A DNA stretch of 64,000 nucleotides from Paenibacillus wulumuqiensis (GTDB lineage Bacteria; Bacillota; Bacilli; Paenibacillales; Paenibacillaceae): the NCBI RefSeq assembly GCF_000971965.1, contig NZ_LAQP01000001.1:558001-622000 (forward strand), given 5' to 3'. The notes beneath the pieces are model-generated. The model worked only from the letters and a program-made list of their open reading frames with translations. It was not told the origin of the DNA and made no database searches. Below are positions 1 through 9,822 of the stretch, one piece after another. Position numbers and translations under genes: made by a program. Position 1 is the stretch's first letter. Each line of letters starts with the position of its first letter.

Positions 1-59
1 TACCGCAATTAGCCGGGATGCGGAATGGGCAAATTAAATTTAATCTTTTGGTGGAGAGG

Positions 60-226
60 CTGAAAATGGATGTCTTTAGCAGAGAACGCTCCGGCAAGGG
101 ATAGGGCGCGTCCTCCGGTTAAGCCTGGAGATCCTTTATTATGGGAAGTAATGGGGATTTCCAGGCTTAAAGGTCGTCCTTTGCTCTATTCCCTTGCCTA
201 CGCTCTGTGCGGAGAGTCATTTTCAG
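60..226. repeat. Long imperfect palindrome (MITE-like or structured RNA)
   Basis: The ends CTGAAAATG (60-68) and CATTTTCAG (218-226) are perfect inverted repeats. Further matching blocks pair inward: GGCAAGGGATAG near 93-104 with CTATTCCCTTGCC at 186-198, and a 16-bp block at 119-134 with 155-170 (one mismatch). The whole element could fold into one long hairpin with internal loops and an apical loop near 135-154. There is no open reading frame and I see no target-site duplication. It could be a non-autonomous palindromic repeat or a structured transcript ending at the terminator just downstream. Confidence 0.6.
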
Positions 227-253
227 TACTTGTTTGAGGTGTGGGTAATAAGG

Positions 254-291
254 AAAAACCGGCTATCCCCGATGGGAGGCCGGTTTTTTTT
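254..291 (+). terminator. Rho-independent terminator
   Basis: The stem AACCGGC/GCCGGTT encloses an inner TCCC/GGGA pairing and is followed by eight T on the plus strand, with five A before it. It would end a plus-strand transcript through the palindrome at 60-226, and could also act weakly on the minus-strand transporter transcript. Confidence 0.75.
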
Positions 292-292
292 A

Positions 293-337
293 CTGCTCTG
301 TTCTGTTCTGCTCTGCTCTGCTCTGCTCTGCTCTGCT
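293..337. repeat. Pentanucleotide microsatellite (CTGCT)9
   Basis: Nine tandem 5-bp units occur here: seven CTGCT and two CTGTT variants at positions two and three. The tract lies between the terminator and the 3' end of the transporter gene, outside any coding region. Slippage would change its length without altering a protein. Confidence 0.9.
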
Positions 338-376
338 CAAATTATAAATATGGATTGAGCAGATAGGGGAGAAGCG

Positions 377-1894
377 TTATTTTAGTAATCCTTTTTGCTG
401 CAAATAAGTGCGTGCCACTTCGGCAGCGGGTTTGCCTTCGACGTTGACCTGGTAGTTCATTTGCCGCATCTCATCATCGGTAATCTTACCGGACAGCTGG
501 TTGAGCGCTTCGGTCACTTCCGGGTACTGTGCAGATGTGTCGGCGCGCAGCAGCGGGGCTCCCTGATAAGGTGGGAACAGTCCTTTGTCGTCTTCCAGTA
601 CACGCAGCTTGTACTGGGCCAGCTCGCTGTCTGTAGAGTAGGCATCGATCAGTTGGATATCTCCCGACTGGATGGCGCTGTAGCGCAGCTTGGGTTCCAT
701 GGTGGTCAGATTGGCAAATTTGAAGCCGTACAGTTTGGCCAGACCGACATAACCATCGTTGCGGTCAGCGAATTCACGGGTGAATCCGACCTTGATCTGA
801 GACGACACTTTGCTCAGATCGGAGATGGTCTTCAGATCATGCTGCTCAGCATAGTCTTCCGGGACGGCCAGCGCATACGTATTGTTGTACTGCATCGGTG
901 CCAGCATCTGCATGCCGAACCGCTGCTGCATGCCATCGCGGGCCTGCTCATATACCTGTGCGCTATCGGTGCTGACTGCATCTTCATGGAGGAACTCCGA
1001 GATCACCGTACCGGTGAATTCCGGGTAAATGTCCACATCGCCGCCCTTGAGCGCATTGAACAGGAATGACGTTTTGCCGAGGCCCGGCTTCAGCTCGACC
1101 TTGAGATTCGTATTCTGCTCAATCAGTTCCTGATACATATTGATCAGAATCTCCGGCTCTGCGCCCAGCTTGCCGGCGATGACCAGATCTTTTTGCGACT
1201 GGTTAAATAGCGGCACAACAGTAAAACCGAGAATAATGACTACCGCAGCCGACATCAGCCAGATCGAACGACGGAACGATGTTTTCTCGATAATCCGCAG
1301 CAGCAGGTCAAATACGATCGCCAGCAGTGCAGCAGGCACAGCTCCCAGTACGATCAATGCCGTATCATTACGGTCGATCCCGAGCAGAATAATGTCACCG
1401 AGACCACCTGCACCGATCAGGGCAGCCAGTGTGGTGGTCCCGATAATCAGTACCATTGCGGTACGGATACCGGCCATAATGACCGGCATCGCCAGTGGCA
1501 GTTCGACTTTGAACAGTCTGCGGCTGCGGGTCATGCCCATCGCATCGGCGGCTTCCAGCAGTGAAGGATCGACTTTGCGGATGCCGGTATACGTGTTACG
1601 CAGAATCGGCAGCAGCGCGTAGATGACAATCGCGACAACTGCAGGAACTGTACCGATACCAAGCAGCGGAATCAGCAGTCCGAGCAGGGCAAGCGACGGA
1701 ATAGTCTGCAGCACAGCGGTAACACCGAGTACGCCTTCGGATATTTTCAGATGCCGGGCAATAAAGATCCCCAGCGGAATGGCAATAAGAAGTGCGATCA
1801 GCAGAGAGGTAAAGGAAATGACCAGATGCTCGGTCAGCGCCTGCCAGAGCTGATCCTGGCGCTGGCGGAATACGTCTATGATACTGGTATTCAT
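377..1894 (-). CDS. ABC transporter permease fused to substrate-binding domain (OpuC/EgtU family)
   Basis: This 505-residue protein imports a quaternary-amine-type solute. Residues 20-225 are a multi-spanning permease with an EAA-type loop near 114-137 (EAADAMG...LPLAMP). Residues 236-505 are an extracytoplasmic OpuAC-type binding domain held to the membrane by the last helix, including the motif DVDIYPEFTGT. OpuC systems usually encode permease and binding protein separately. The fusion and the length resemble OpuF and the pneumococcal ergothioneine importer EgtUBC, so choline, glycine betaine, carnitine and ergothioneine are all possible substrates. The usual KNFTEQ start of the binding domain is replaced by KLGAEPEIL. 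The start overlaps the stop of the ATPase gene by 4 bp, so the two are translationally coupled. The family is secure and the substrate is not. Confidence 0.88.
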   Translation of the reverse strand: MNTSIIDVFRQRQDQLWQALTEHLVISFTSLLIALLIAIPLGIFIARHLKISEGVLGVTAVLQTIPSLALLGLLIPLLGIGTVPAVVAIVIYALLPILRNTYTGIRKVDPSLLEAADAMGMTRSRRLFKVELPLAMPVIMAGIRTAMVLIIGTTTLAALIGAGGLGDIILLGIDRNDTALIVLGAVPAALLAIVFDLLLRIIEKTSFRRSIWLMSAAVVIILGFTVVPLFNQSQKDLVIAGKLGAEPEILINMYQELIEQNTNLKVELKPGLGKTSFLFNALKGGDVDIYPEFTGTVISEFLHEDAVSTDSAQVYEQARDGMQQRFGMQMLAPMQYNNTYALAVPEDYAEQHDLKTISDLSKVSSQIKVGFTREFADRNDGYVGLAKLYGFKFANLTTMEPKLRYSAIQSGDIQLIDAYSTDSELAQYKLRVLEDDKGLFPPYQGAPLLRADTSAQYPEVTEALNQLSGKITDDEMRQMNYQVNVEGKPAAEVARTYLQQKGLLK

Positions 1895-2664
1895 ATAGTT
1901 CCCTCATTTCCGGAAACGGTGGATATAGACATTCCATCCTGACGGATCGACTGGAAAAATTGCTCCACAAAAGAATTCGCCGGCTGCTGCAGCAGCCGCT
2001 GCGGGGTATCCACCTGTATAATCGTACCCTCATTCATAATGGCAATCCGGTCGCCCAGCTTGACCGCCTCCTGAATATCATGGGTGACAAATACAATGGT
2101 CTTGCGGATTGTCTGCTGCAGCTGCAGCAGATCATTCTGCAGCCGCTCCCTGGCAATCGGATCAAGTGCGCTGAACGGTTCATCCATCAGAATCACCGGC
2201 GGATCTGCCGCCAGAGCACGTATAACACCAATCCGCTGCTGCTGCCCGCCCGACAGCTCATCCGGGCGGCGGCTGCGGAACACGGCAGGGTCCATGCCTA
2301 CCATATGCAGCAGTTCATCGATCCGTTTGGAAGTTCGGCTGCGGTCCCAGTGCAGCAGATCCGGAGTAACCGCGATATTCTCTTCTACCGTCATATGTGG
2401 GAATAAAGCAATTTGCTGCAGAACATAGCCAATTTGCTGACGAAGCTTATGTACTTGAATCGTGTTGTTGTCGGTTCCGTTCACATAAATGCTGCCCCCG
2501 GTCGGCTCGATCAGCCGATTGATCATTTTGAGGGTGGTCGTCTTGCCGCATCCGCTTGGGCCGACCAGCACGAAAAACTCTCCTTGTTCAATATGAAGAT
2601 CCAGCGGCTGAACGGCAGTTGTACCGTCCTCATATCGCTTGGATACCTGTTTAAATGTAATCAT
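1891..2664 (-). CDS. ABC transporter ATPase for quaternary amines (OpuCA/EgtUA type)
   Basis: This 257-residue cytoplasmic ATPase powers the fused permease/binding protein encoded next, with which it overlaps by 4 bp. The sequence shows Walker A GPSGCGKTT at 35-43, the signature LSGGQQQR, Walker B VILMDEP and the switch histidine in FVTHD. OpuCA-type subunits are usually near 380 residues and carry a C-terminal pair of CBS domains that senses ionic strength. Those are absent here, which argues against a classical osmosensing transporter and fits a nutrient or antioxidant importer. The start is preceded by a strong AGGAGGT. The two genes look like a self-contained two-gene operon. Confidence 0.9.
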   Translation of the reverse strand: MITFKQVSKRYEDGTTAVQPLDLHIEQGEFFVLVGPSGCGKTTTLKMINRLIEPTGGSIYVNGTDNNTIQVHKLRQQIGYVLQQIALFPHMTVEENIAVTPDLLHWDRSRTSKRIDELLHMVGMDPAVFRSRRPDELSGGQQQRIGVIRALAADPPVILMDEPFSALDPIARERLQNDLLQLQQTIRKTIVFVTHDIQEAVKLGDRIAIMNEGTIIQVDTPQRLLQQPANSFVEQFFQSIRQDGMSISTVSGNEGTI

Positions 2665-2774
2665 TCATAACCTCCTGAATCGTTGTTATCTGCTACTCTG
2701 CTATTACCCAACCTGCAAGCGACTTACCCAGTGACATATTCGACCGTCAATCCTCCACATTAAGGCAGTCTACA

Positions 2775-2808
2775 CCAAAAAGGCAGCCATCGCTTGTAGA
2801 TAGCCGCC
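2775..2808 (-). terminator. Putative terminator of the mccAB operon
   Basis: An imperfect hairpin spans 2782-2808 (GGC/GCC at the base, with internal GC and ATC pairs and two mismatches). It is followed on the minus strand by five T. It lies about 100 bp past the mccB stop codon. Confidence 0.5.
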
Positions 2809-2905
2809 TCTTGTGTCCTACAGCATCCACATCGGATCATGCCGGATTGCTGTTATTTATTCATTTAACCATGTATTGATTTTATGCCTGCCGAGAATAA
2901 TACGT

Positions 2906-4970
<2,065 letters not shown>

Positions 4971-5068
4971 GTTCATGCTCCTGTTCTTCACTTTGACCGT
5001 TGGTCAATAAATTAAAAATGTTAGCCAGCAGCTCGCAGCTGCCGGATTTTATTTCTCTCCATAGCTAT

Positions 5069-5091
5069 AACCTATTAAACTCATAGGAATT
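5069..5091 (-). promoter_or_regulatory. CymR-like operator upstream of mccAB
   Basis: An inverted repeat AACCTAT/ATAGGAATT, separated by seven bases, lies about 100 bp upstream of mccA. As I recall, the CymR regulon motif of Bacillus and Staphylococcus contains an ATNGGAATT half of this kind, and mccAB is a known CymR target. It overlaps the -35 of the divergent promoter at 5090-5118, so one repressor could affect both directions. Confidence 0.45.
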
Positions 5092-5118
5092 GTATATAAA
5101 CAATAATTTGAGTATAAT
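5090..5118 (+). promoter_or_regulatory. Strong sigma-A promoter with no downstream gene
   Basis: TTGTAT (5090-5095), a 17-bp spacer and a perfect TATAAT (5113-5118) read rightward, away from mccAB. The next annotated gene in that direction lies on the other strand and converges, and a strong terminator closes the interval at 5312-5347. Confidence 0.6.
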
Positions 5119-5124
5119 GTCGTT

Positions 5125-5347
5125 TGCCCGGAGCGTCAAAGGTTTATTTACTTTTTTCTGAAATGGGAAAAAGATACGTCTAACTTCCCTTTGTGCAGCT
5201 TTGATTACTTATAATTGCAATTAACAAGAGAATTACAGCTATTTCCTGCAAATGCCAGCATAACCGATACTTCGTTATTTTCCCGCTCTAAAAACCGTCT
5301 GATTTGCACAGAAAAAAGCCTGCCGAGTATATACTCGGCAGGCTTTT
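5125..5347 (+). ncRNA. Candidate small RNA divergent from mccAB
   Basis: A consensus promoter and a strong terminator delimit roughly 220 nt with no plausible reading frame; the longest start-to-stop frames I found have fewer than 20 codons and no ribosome binding site. The existence of the transcript is inferred. Its position next to a CymR-like site suggests sulfur-responsive expression. Nothing in the sequence identifies targets. Confidence 0.3.
5312..5347. terminator. Bidirectional terminator with perfect palindromic stem
   Basis: A perfect 26-bp palindrome (5318-5343, arms GCCTGCCGAGTAT) is flanked by six A on the left and four T on the right. It can end the minus-strand stress-protein mRNA and any plus-strand transcript from the promoter at 5090. 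Confidence 0.85.
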
Positions 5348-5383
5348 GACTTTATATCTATTTATTCATCGCTGAAGAACAAA

Positions 5384-6616
5384 TTAGTGCTTCATGCGAT
5401 TAATCGCATCTTTACCGTTCTCCAACATATCTTTACCGCGTTCTTTGAGGGACTCGTCGTGTGTGTTGTCTACACGTCCGGTTGTGCCGGCTGCTCCAGT
5501 GGTAGTACCCGGCGTACCGGTTACTCCTGCAGTTCCAGTAGTAGTGGTACGAGTCTGGTCACCACTTACAATCGGCTGTCCAGTCTGGTTGATACGCGCT
5601 TCTTCGCGTTTCACTGTATCCTGTACCTGCTCTGTATTTTGAACAGTCTGCTTGTGCACTTCCACTTCGCCGGTTACGACGTTATGTTTGTCCACATGAA
5701 CTTGCTCTTCACTCACAGGGATACGGATTTGTTCGCTTTGACCGACCGGTTCATTGGTCACTTCATTGTTGATCGCTCTGCGCTCGATAACCACTTCTTC
5801 ATGGTTAACCGGTACATTGATCGTTTTTTGCTCTTCCACTACTTCTTTGCGGATCTCTACTTCACCTGTGCGTACATTATCTTTGCTTACGTCCAGTCGT
5901 TCTTCACGCAGACGCAGGCTTTGCTCGTCTTCACCGGAATCGAATACGCCATCCATATTGGCTGCAGTAGCCGCTGTAGCGGATGTTCCTGGTGCGCCGT
6001 TTACCGTAGTGGATGGTGTAGGCGTAGTATTGGTAGCTGTAGTATCCGGAATTGTAGTCTCGTTATCATAGTAACGGCTGTTAGTCGCATTATTGGCACG
6101 GAAAATGTCGTAGATGCGGTTGCGGTTGCCTGCTGCACTGTCGACCATAACCAGAATGTTACCTTCATTTACGTTAGTCTCATATTCACGAGCTTCTTCT
6201 TCCGGAATACCCAGCCCGATCAGACCGCCAACCAGTCCGCCTGCACCGGCACCTGCTGCTGCACCTGCCAGAGTTACTGCGATTGGGCCAGCTGCCATAA
6301 TCGGTCCGAATACCGGAATGGCTGCAAGACCCAGACCTGCCAGCAGTCCAGCTACACCGCCGACCACGCCGCCTGTTGCTGCGCCGGTAGCCAGACCTTC
6401 AGGAGCTTTGGTACCTGTTTCTTCATTTATGTGTTTAACATCTTTGCGATTTTTGCTGACTACAGAGATATCATCTGTCGAGAAGCCTGCATCCTTCAAT
6501 TGCTGGATCGCGTTGCTCGCTTCGTTTTCGTTTGTGAATACACCTACGATTTTACGAGTCTCATTGTTCAGGTCCATGTTACGGTTGTTTTCATTGTTTT
6601 GGTTGTTCATCATCAT
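5384..6616 (-). CDS. General stress protein: GSP-17M-like domain plus DUF2382
   Basis: This is a protein of about 410 residues with three parts. Residues 20-70 resemble the N-terminal domain of YflT/GSP-17M proteins (KIVGVFTNENEASNAIQQL). Residues 75-145 form a glycine/alanine-rich hydrophobic stretch that may insert in or bind a membrane. Residues 230-345 form a charged YsnF-type DUF2382 region (LRLREERLDV, VVIERRAIN). A Thr/Gly-rich linker lies near 190-225 and another near 350-390, and the C terminus (ERGKDMLENGKDAINRM) looks like an amphipathic helix. AAGGAGG fits a start at the third or fourth codon of the frame opening at 6622. Family members are general-stress induced with no known activity. 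The gene next upstream on this strand shares the first two parts. Confidence 0.75.
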   Translation of the reverse strand: MMMNNQNNENNRNMDLNNETRKIVGVFTNENEASNAIQQLKDAGFSTDDISVVSKNRKDVKHINEETGTKAPEGLATGAATGGVVGGVAGLLAGLGLAAIPVFGPIMAAGPIAVTLAGAAAGAGAGGLVGGLIGLGIPEEEAREYETNVNEGNILVMVDSAAGNRNRIYDIFRANNATNSRYYDNETTIPDTTATNTTPTPSTTVNGAPGTSATAATAANMDGVFDSGEDEQSLRLREERLDVSKDNVRTGEVEIRKEVVEEQKTINVPVNHEEVVIERRAINNEVTNEPVGQSEQIRIPVSEEQVHVDKHNVVTGEVEVHKQTVQNTEQVQDTVKREEARINQTGQPIVSGDQTRTTTTGTAGVTGTPGTTTGAAGTTGRVDNTHDESLKERGKDMLENGKDAINRMKH

Positions 6617-6687
6617 TTTCATCCTCCTTGGTAGTAGATAAATAGTTGTTCTGGATTCTTACATGCTTTGTTCAACCTGTTCTATTC

Positions 6688-6712
6688 TTAACCACCTGAT
6701 GCAATGTTAAAC
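6688..6712 (-). promoter_or_regulatory. Sigma-B-like promoter of the DUF2382 stress gene
   Basis: Read on the minus strand, GTTTAA is followed by a 13-bp spacer and GGTTAA. This is one base from the sigma-B consensus GTTTAA-N12/15-GGGTAA. It lies about 70 bp upstream of the start codon. Confidence 0.5.
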
Positions 6713-6749
6713 AGGGTAATTTTTCCATCCACTCTGATTAACTATCCAA

Positions 6750-7265
6750 TTAGTCAAATAAATTAGCAGCGTGATTCGTACGAAATATACGATATACTTC
6801 TTCTGTTCTGCCGGTCGCTTCTGCTACGAGAACGAGAATATTGCCATCCTCTAACTGATCATTGTAGTGATTGGCTTCTTCTTCCGATATTCCATATCCG
6901 ATCAATGCACCGATCAGACCGCCAGCTCCTGCCCCAAATAATGCACCGGTGAACATACCGACAATCGGGCCTGCCGCCAGAATAGGACCTACTCCAGGAA
7001 TAGCGAATGTACCAATACCCGCCAGCATACCGGCCAGTCCTCCGAAGATGGTCGTCTCGGACATGCTGGATTCCTTTTCATATTCAATATCAACGCCGGT
7101 CTCCCGCTCAATCGCTTTGGCGTCTTCCGGATTTTTGGCCAGAATGGAAATATCCCGCTCTTCAAAACCTGCAGCTTTGAGATCACGGATGGTATGAACT
7201 GCCTGCGGCTCATCCTTGAATACACCGACAATCTTTTCCATTACTTTATTATGATAATCGCTCAT
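6750..7265 (-). CDS. General stress protein 17M family (YflT-like)
   Basis: This 171-residue protein repeats the layout of its neighbour's N-terminal half. A small alpha/beta domain (KIVGVFKDEPQAVHTIRDL) is followed by a Gly-Ala-Pro-rich hydrophobic stretch near 70-130 and a conserved GISEEEANHY...DGNILVLVAE tail. The start at 7265 (MSDYHNK) has AAGGTGAT just upstream; the ATG at 7280 lies on that site. The two genes likely come from a local duplication, the downstream one having gained DUF2382. The biochemical role of the family is unknown. Confidence 0.75.
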   Translation of the reverse strand: MSDYHNKVMEKIVGVFKDEPQAVHTIRDLKAAGFEERDISILAKNPEDAKAIERETGVDIEYEKESSMSETTIFGGLAGMLAGIGTFAIPGVGPILAAGPIVGMFTGALFGAGAGGLIGALIGYGISEEEANHYNDQLEDGNILVLVAEATGRTEEVYRIFRTNHAANLFD

Positions 7266-7366
7266 CAGGATCACCTTCATTCGATTTATTGTCTTCTCTC
7301 TCTATTAGACGCAAAGCAGGGGTGGCTAAACTGTTATCCTCGAATCCTTCACTAATATGTCATTGT

Positions 7367-7391
7367 TATCCCTAATAAGAAGGGATTTAAC
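7367..7391 (-). promoter_or_regulatory. Weak sigma-B-like promoter of the GSP-17M gene
   Basis: On the minus strand GTTAAA is followed by 13 bp and GGGATA, about 100 bp upstream of the start. Both boxes have mismatches to the sigma-B consensus, but the spacing equals that of the promoter at 6688-6712 in front of the paralogue. Confidence 0.3.
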
Positions 7392-7467
7392 CTGCAATCC
7401 GGCTTTGTTTGCGAGCTGCGCGATCGTTATGAAAGCAAATAACTAATTTTGCGTTTTACCTGACATA

Positions 7468-7481
7468 TGTAAGCGCATACA
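7468..7481 (+). promoter_or_regulatory. CcpA cre site upstream of the sugar ABC operon
   Basis: TGTAAGCGCATACA matches the CcpA consensus TGWAANCGNTNWCA except at one T position. It lies in a 569-bp gene-free stretch (7266-7834) and about 350 bp before the first permease gene. The rest of that stretch is AT-rich, with no convincing reading frame and no clear promoter hexamers. Confidence 0.55.
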
Positions 7482-7834
7482 ACTAACATATATTCACCAA
7501 AAGCATTTTTATTGATATGAGAGGGTTTTCAATAGGTCTGTGCACTACAAAAAAGAAACATAATAGGCTTGATATGACATCATATTTTACATATTGCCAG
7601 AACAGACATGATCAGCATCTTCCAAAAGAGTGCATACCATTACTTGGAAAGAGCATACTGTACTTTTTCCGTTTTCTTCTATAGAGATCTGTATTGCACA
7701 TTCCACATATTTACGTAGTCCAGGCTGTTTTTTACACTGGGAACATCACAAGCAATGTATAGACCATTCAATGTATCGACCGACCTCACTATTGCATTCA
7801 TGTTCATGCTTTTTATCCAGAAAGGAGGAATAGG

Positions 7835-8806
7835 ATGCCAAAAAATATGGCAGATACAGTTCAGATGGATGGGGTCTCTGCACCTTCGATACGCAGCAGG
7901 AGACATAGTCTTAGGAAACGAATCTCGCGTAACTGGGAGCTTTACCTGCTGATTGCTCCCGCTTTCCTCTACTTCCTTATTTTCCATTACGGACCCATGT
8001 ATGGCATTCAGATCGCGTTCAAAAACTTTTTGCCTGCCCGGGGGATTACGGACAGTCCGTGGGTCGGATTGGATCATTTTATCCGCTTCTTTAACTCTTA
8101 TTATTTCTGGGATCTGATCCGCAATACGCTGACGATCTCCCTTTATCAGCTGATCGTGGGCTTCCCGCTGCCGATCCTGCTGGCACTGGCTTTTAACGAG
8201 ATTAAGAATGGCTGGTTCAAGCGTACGGTACAGACAGTCACCTATGCGCCTCACTTTATCTCGGTGGTCGTTATGGCTGGTATTATCGTGACATTCCTGT
8301 CTCCGTCCACCGGTATCATTATCAATATTATCGAATGGCTTGGTTTTAGCGCACCTGCCTTTTTGACGGATCCGGCATGGTTCAAGACGATGTACGTATT
8401 ATCCGGCGTATGGCAGAGTACCGGCTGGGGAACGATCATTTATCTGGCGGCACTGTCAGCGGTTGATCCGCAGCTGCATGAAGCGGCGATCATGGACGGA
8501 GCGAGCCGCTGGCGCCGGATTATTCATATTAATATTCCGACGATTATTCCGACCATTACCATTTTGCTGATTCTCAATGTGGGCAGCATTCTGGGCGTTG
8601 GTTTCGAGAAAATACTGCTGCTGCAAAATCCGCTGAATATGAGTTCCTCGGATGTAATTGATACCTTTGTCTACCGTACCGGTCTATTAAATGTACAATA
8701 CAGCTTCTCGACGGCAGTCGGTCTGTTCAACTCGGTGATCAATGCCATTTTGCTGATTGCTGTCAACCAGATCGCACGGAAAACAAGTGAAAACAGCCTC
8801 TGGTAA
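7835..8806 (+). CDS. Sugar ABC transporter permease, LplB type
   Basis: This 323-residue integral membrane subunit has about six helices after a charged N terminus of about 35 residues. The permease EAA loop is visible as EAAIMDGASRWRRI...INIP near 223-243. It starts with ATG after AAAGGAGG. LplB/YtcP/LplA-type systems are abundant in Paenibacillus and import oligosaccharides or uronic-acid-containing glycans, usually with a shared MsmX-type ATPase; no ATPase is encoded here. It is the first gene of a three-gene operon. The substrate cannot be read from the sequence. Confidence 0.88.
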   Translation: MPKNMADTVQMDGVSAPSIRSRRHSLRKRISRNWELYLLIAPAFLYFLIFHYGPMYGIQIAFKNFLPARGITDSPWVGLDHFIRFFNSYYFWDLIRNTLTISLYQLIVGFPLPILLALAFNEIKNGWFKRTVQTVTYAPHFISVVVMAGIIVTFLSPSTGIIINIIEWLGFSAPAFLTDPAWFKTMYVLSGVWQSTGWGTIIYLAALSAVDPQLHEAAIMDGASRWRRIIHINIPTIIPTITILLILNVGSILGVGFEKILLLQNPLNMSSSDVIDTFVYRTGLLNVQYSFSTAVGLFNSVINAILLIAVNQIARKTSENSLW

Positions 8807-8852
8807 CCGGGAGGCACCGATGTCCGAATCCTAACTAAGGAGGCACTTCACC

Positions 8853-9764
8853 ATGGCTGCTGTTATCAAGGAAAGCAAGACAGACCGCATCTTCCTGCTG
8901 TTCACGTATCTGTTCCTGGGAATTGCCCTGCTCTGTGTATTGTATCCGCTGGTATACATTGTCAGTGCGTCGATCAGCTCACCTACGTATGTGAATTCAG
9001 GCGAAATGTGGCTGCTGCCCAAAGGTATTACCTTTGAAGGATACCAGCGTGTATTTGAGAATCAGGCCATCTGGCGCGGCTATGCCAATACGATCCTGTA
9101 TACGGTTGTCGGTACGCTGGTGAATCTGCTGGTTACGATTCCGGCTGCGTATGCACTGAGTCGTTCCGATTTTGTGGGTCGCGGATTTTTTATGGGAATG
9201 TTTCTGGTCACCATGTTCTTCGGCGGCGGTCTGATTCCGACGTACCTGCTGGTCAAGCAGCTGGGACTGATCAACTCGATGTGGGCTTTGATTCTGCCTG
9301 GAGCTGCTTCTGTGTGGAATATTATCGTAGCCCGGACCTTTTTCCAATCCACGATTCCCAAAGAATTGCAGGAAGCGGCCCATATTGATGGCTGTACCAA
9401 TCTGCGTCTGTTCTGGAAAATCGTTCTCCCCCTTTCCTCGCCGATTATTGCCGTTATGGCCTTGTTCTATGGGGTGGGTCACTGGAACAGCTACTTTAAC
9501 GCGCTGGTCTATCTGAATGACGAAGCCAAATATCCCCTGCAAATGGTACTGCGGCAGATTCTTGTCCTGCAGGAGATGAACAGCAGTAGAATTGGAACCG
9601 CTACCAGCGGTGAAACGGCGATGGCGATGAATGCTCGTGCTGATGTAGCTGCCCTGCTCAAATATGCTGTCATTATCATCTCGACGCTGCCGATTATTGC
9701 GATCTATCCATTTTTGCAGCGTTATTTTGTCCAGGGCGTCATGATTGGTTCGGTCAAAGGCTGA
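8853..9764 (+). CDS. Sugar ABC transporter permease, YtcP type
   Basis: This 303-residue second permease subunit has about six membrane helices and the EAA loop EAAHIDGCTNLRLFWKIVLP near 175-194. The C-terminal end FVQGVMIGSVKG is typical of YtcP/AraQ-type subunits. It follows the LplB-type gene after 46 bp and has an AAGGAGG site. The two permeases would form the heterodimeric channel served by the lipoprotein encoded next. Confidence 0.88.
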   Translation: MAAVIKESKTDRIFLLFTYLFLGIALLCVLYPLVYIVSASISSPTYVNSGEMWLLPKGITFEGYQRVFENQAIWRGYANTILYTVVGTLVNLLVTIPAAYALSRSDFVGRGFFMGMFLVTMFFGGGLIPTYLLVKQLGLINSMWALILPGAASVWNIIVARTFFQSTIPKELQEAAHIDGCTNLRLFWKIVLPLSSPIIAVMALFYGVGHWNSYFNALVYLNDEAKYPLQMVLRQILVLQEMNSSRIGTATSGETAMAMNARADVAALLKYAVIIISTLPIIAIYPFLQRYFVQGVMIGSVKG

Positions 9765-9822
9765 TTACAGTGTGTCATCAAGGCTGTCTGCACCCTATCC
9801 ACGAATTTAAAGGAGGATTATT

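Noticed and set aside
4992-5060. SAM (S-box) riboswitch before mccAB
   Set aside because: I looked for the S-box helices and terminator upstream of mccA and saw neither; the only regulatory-looking element is the CymR-like repeat.
5387-6634. 415-residue plus-strand frame
   Set aside because: It is antisense to the low-complexity DUF2382 stress gene, starts without a ribosome binding site and has an unnatural composition rich in Cys, Phe and Ser.
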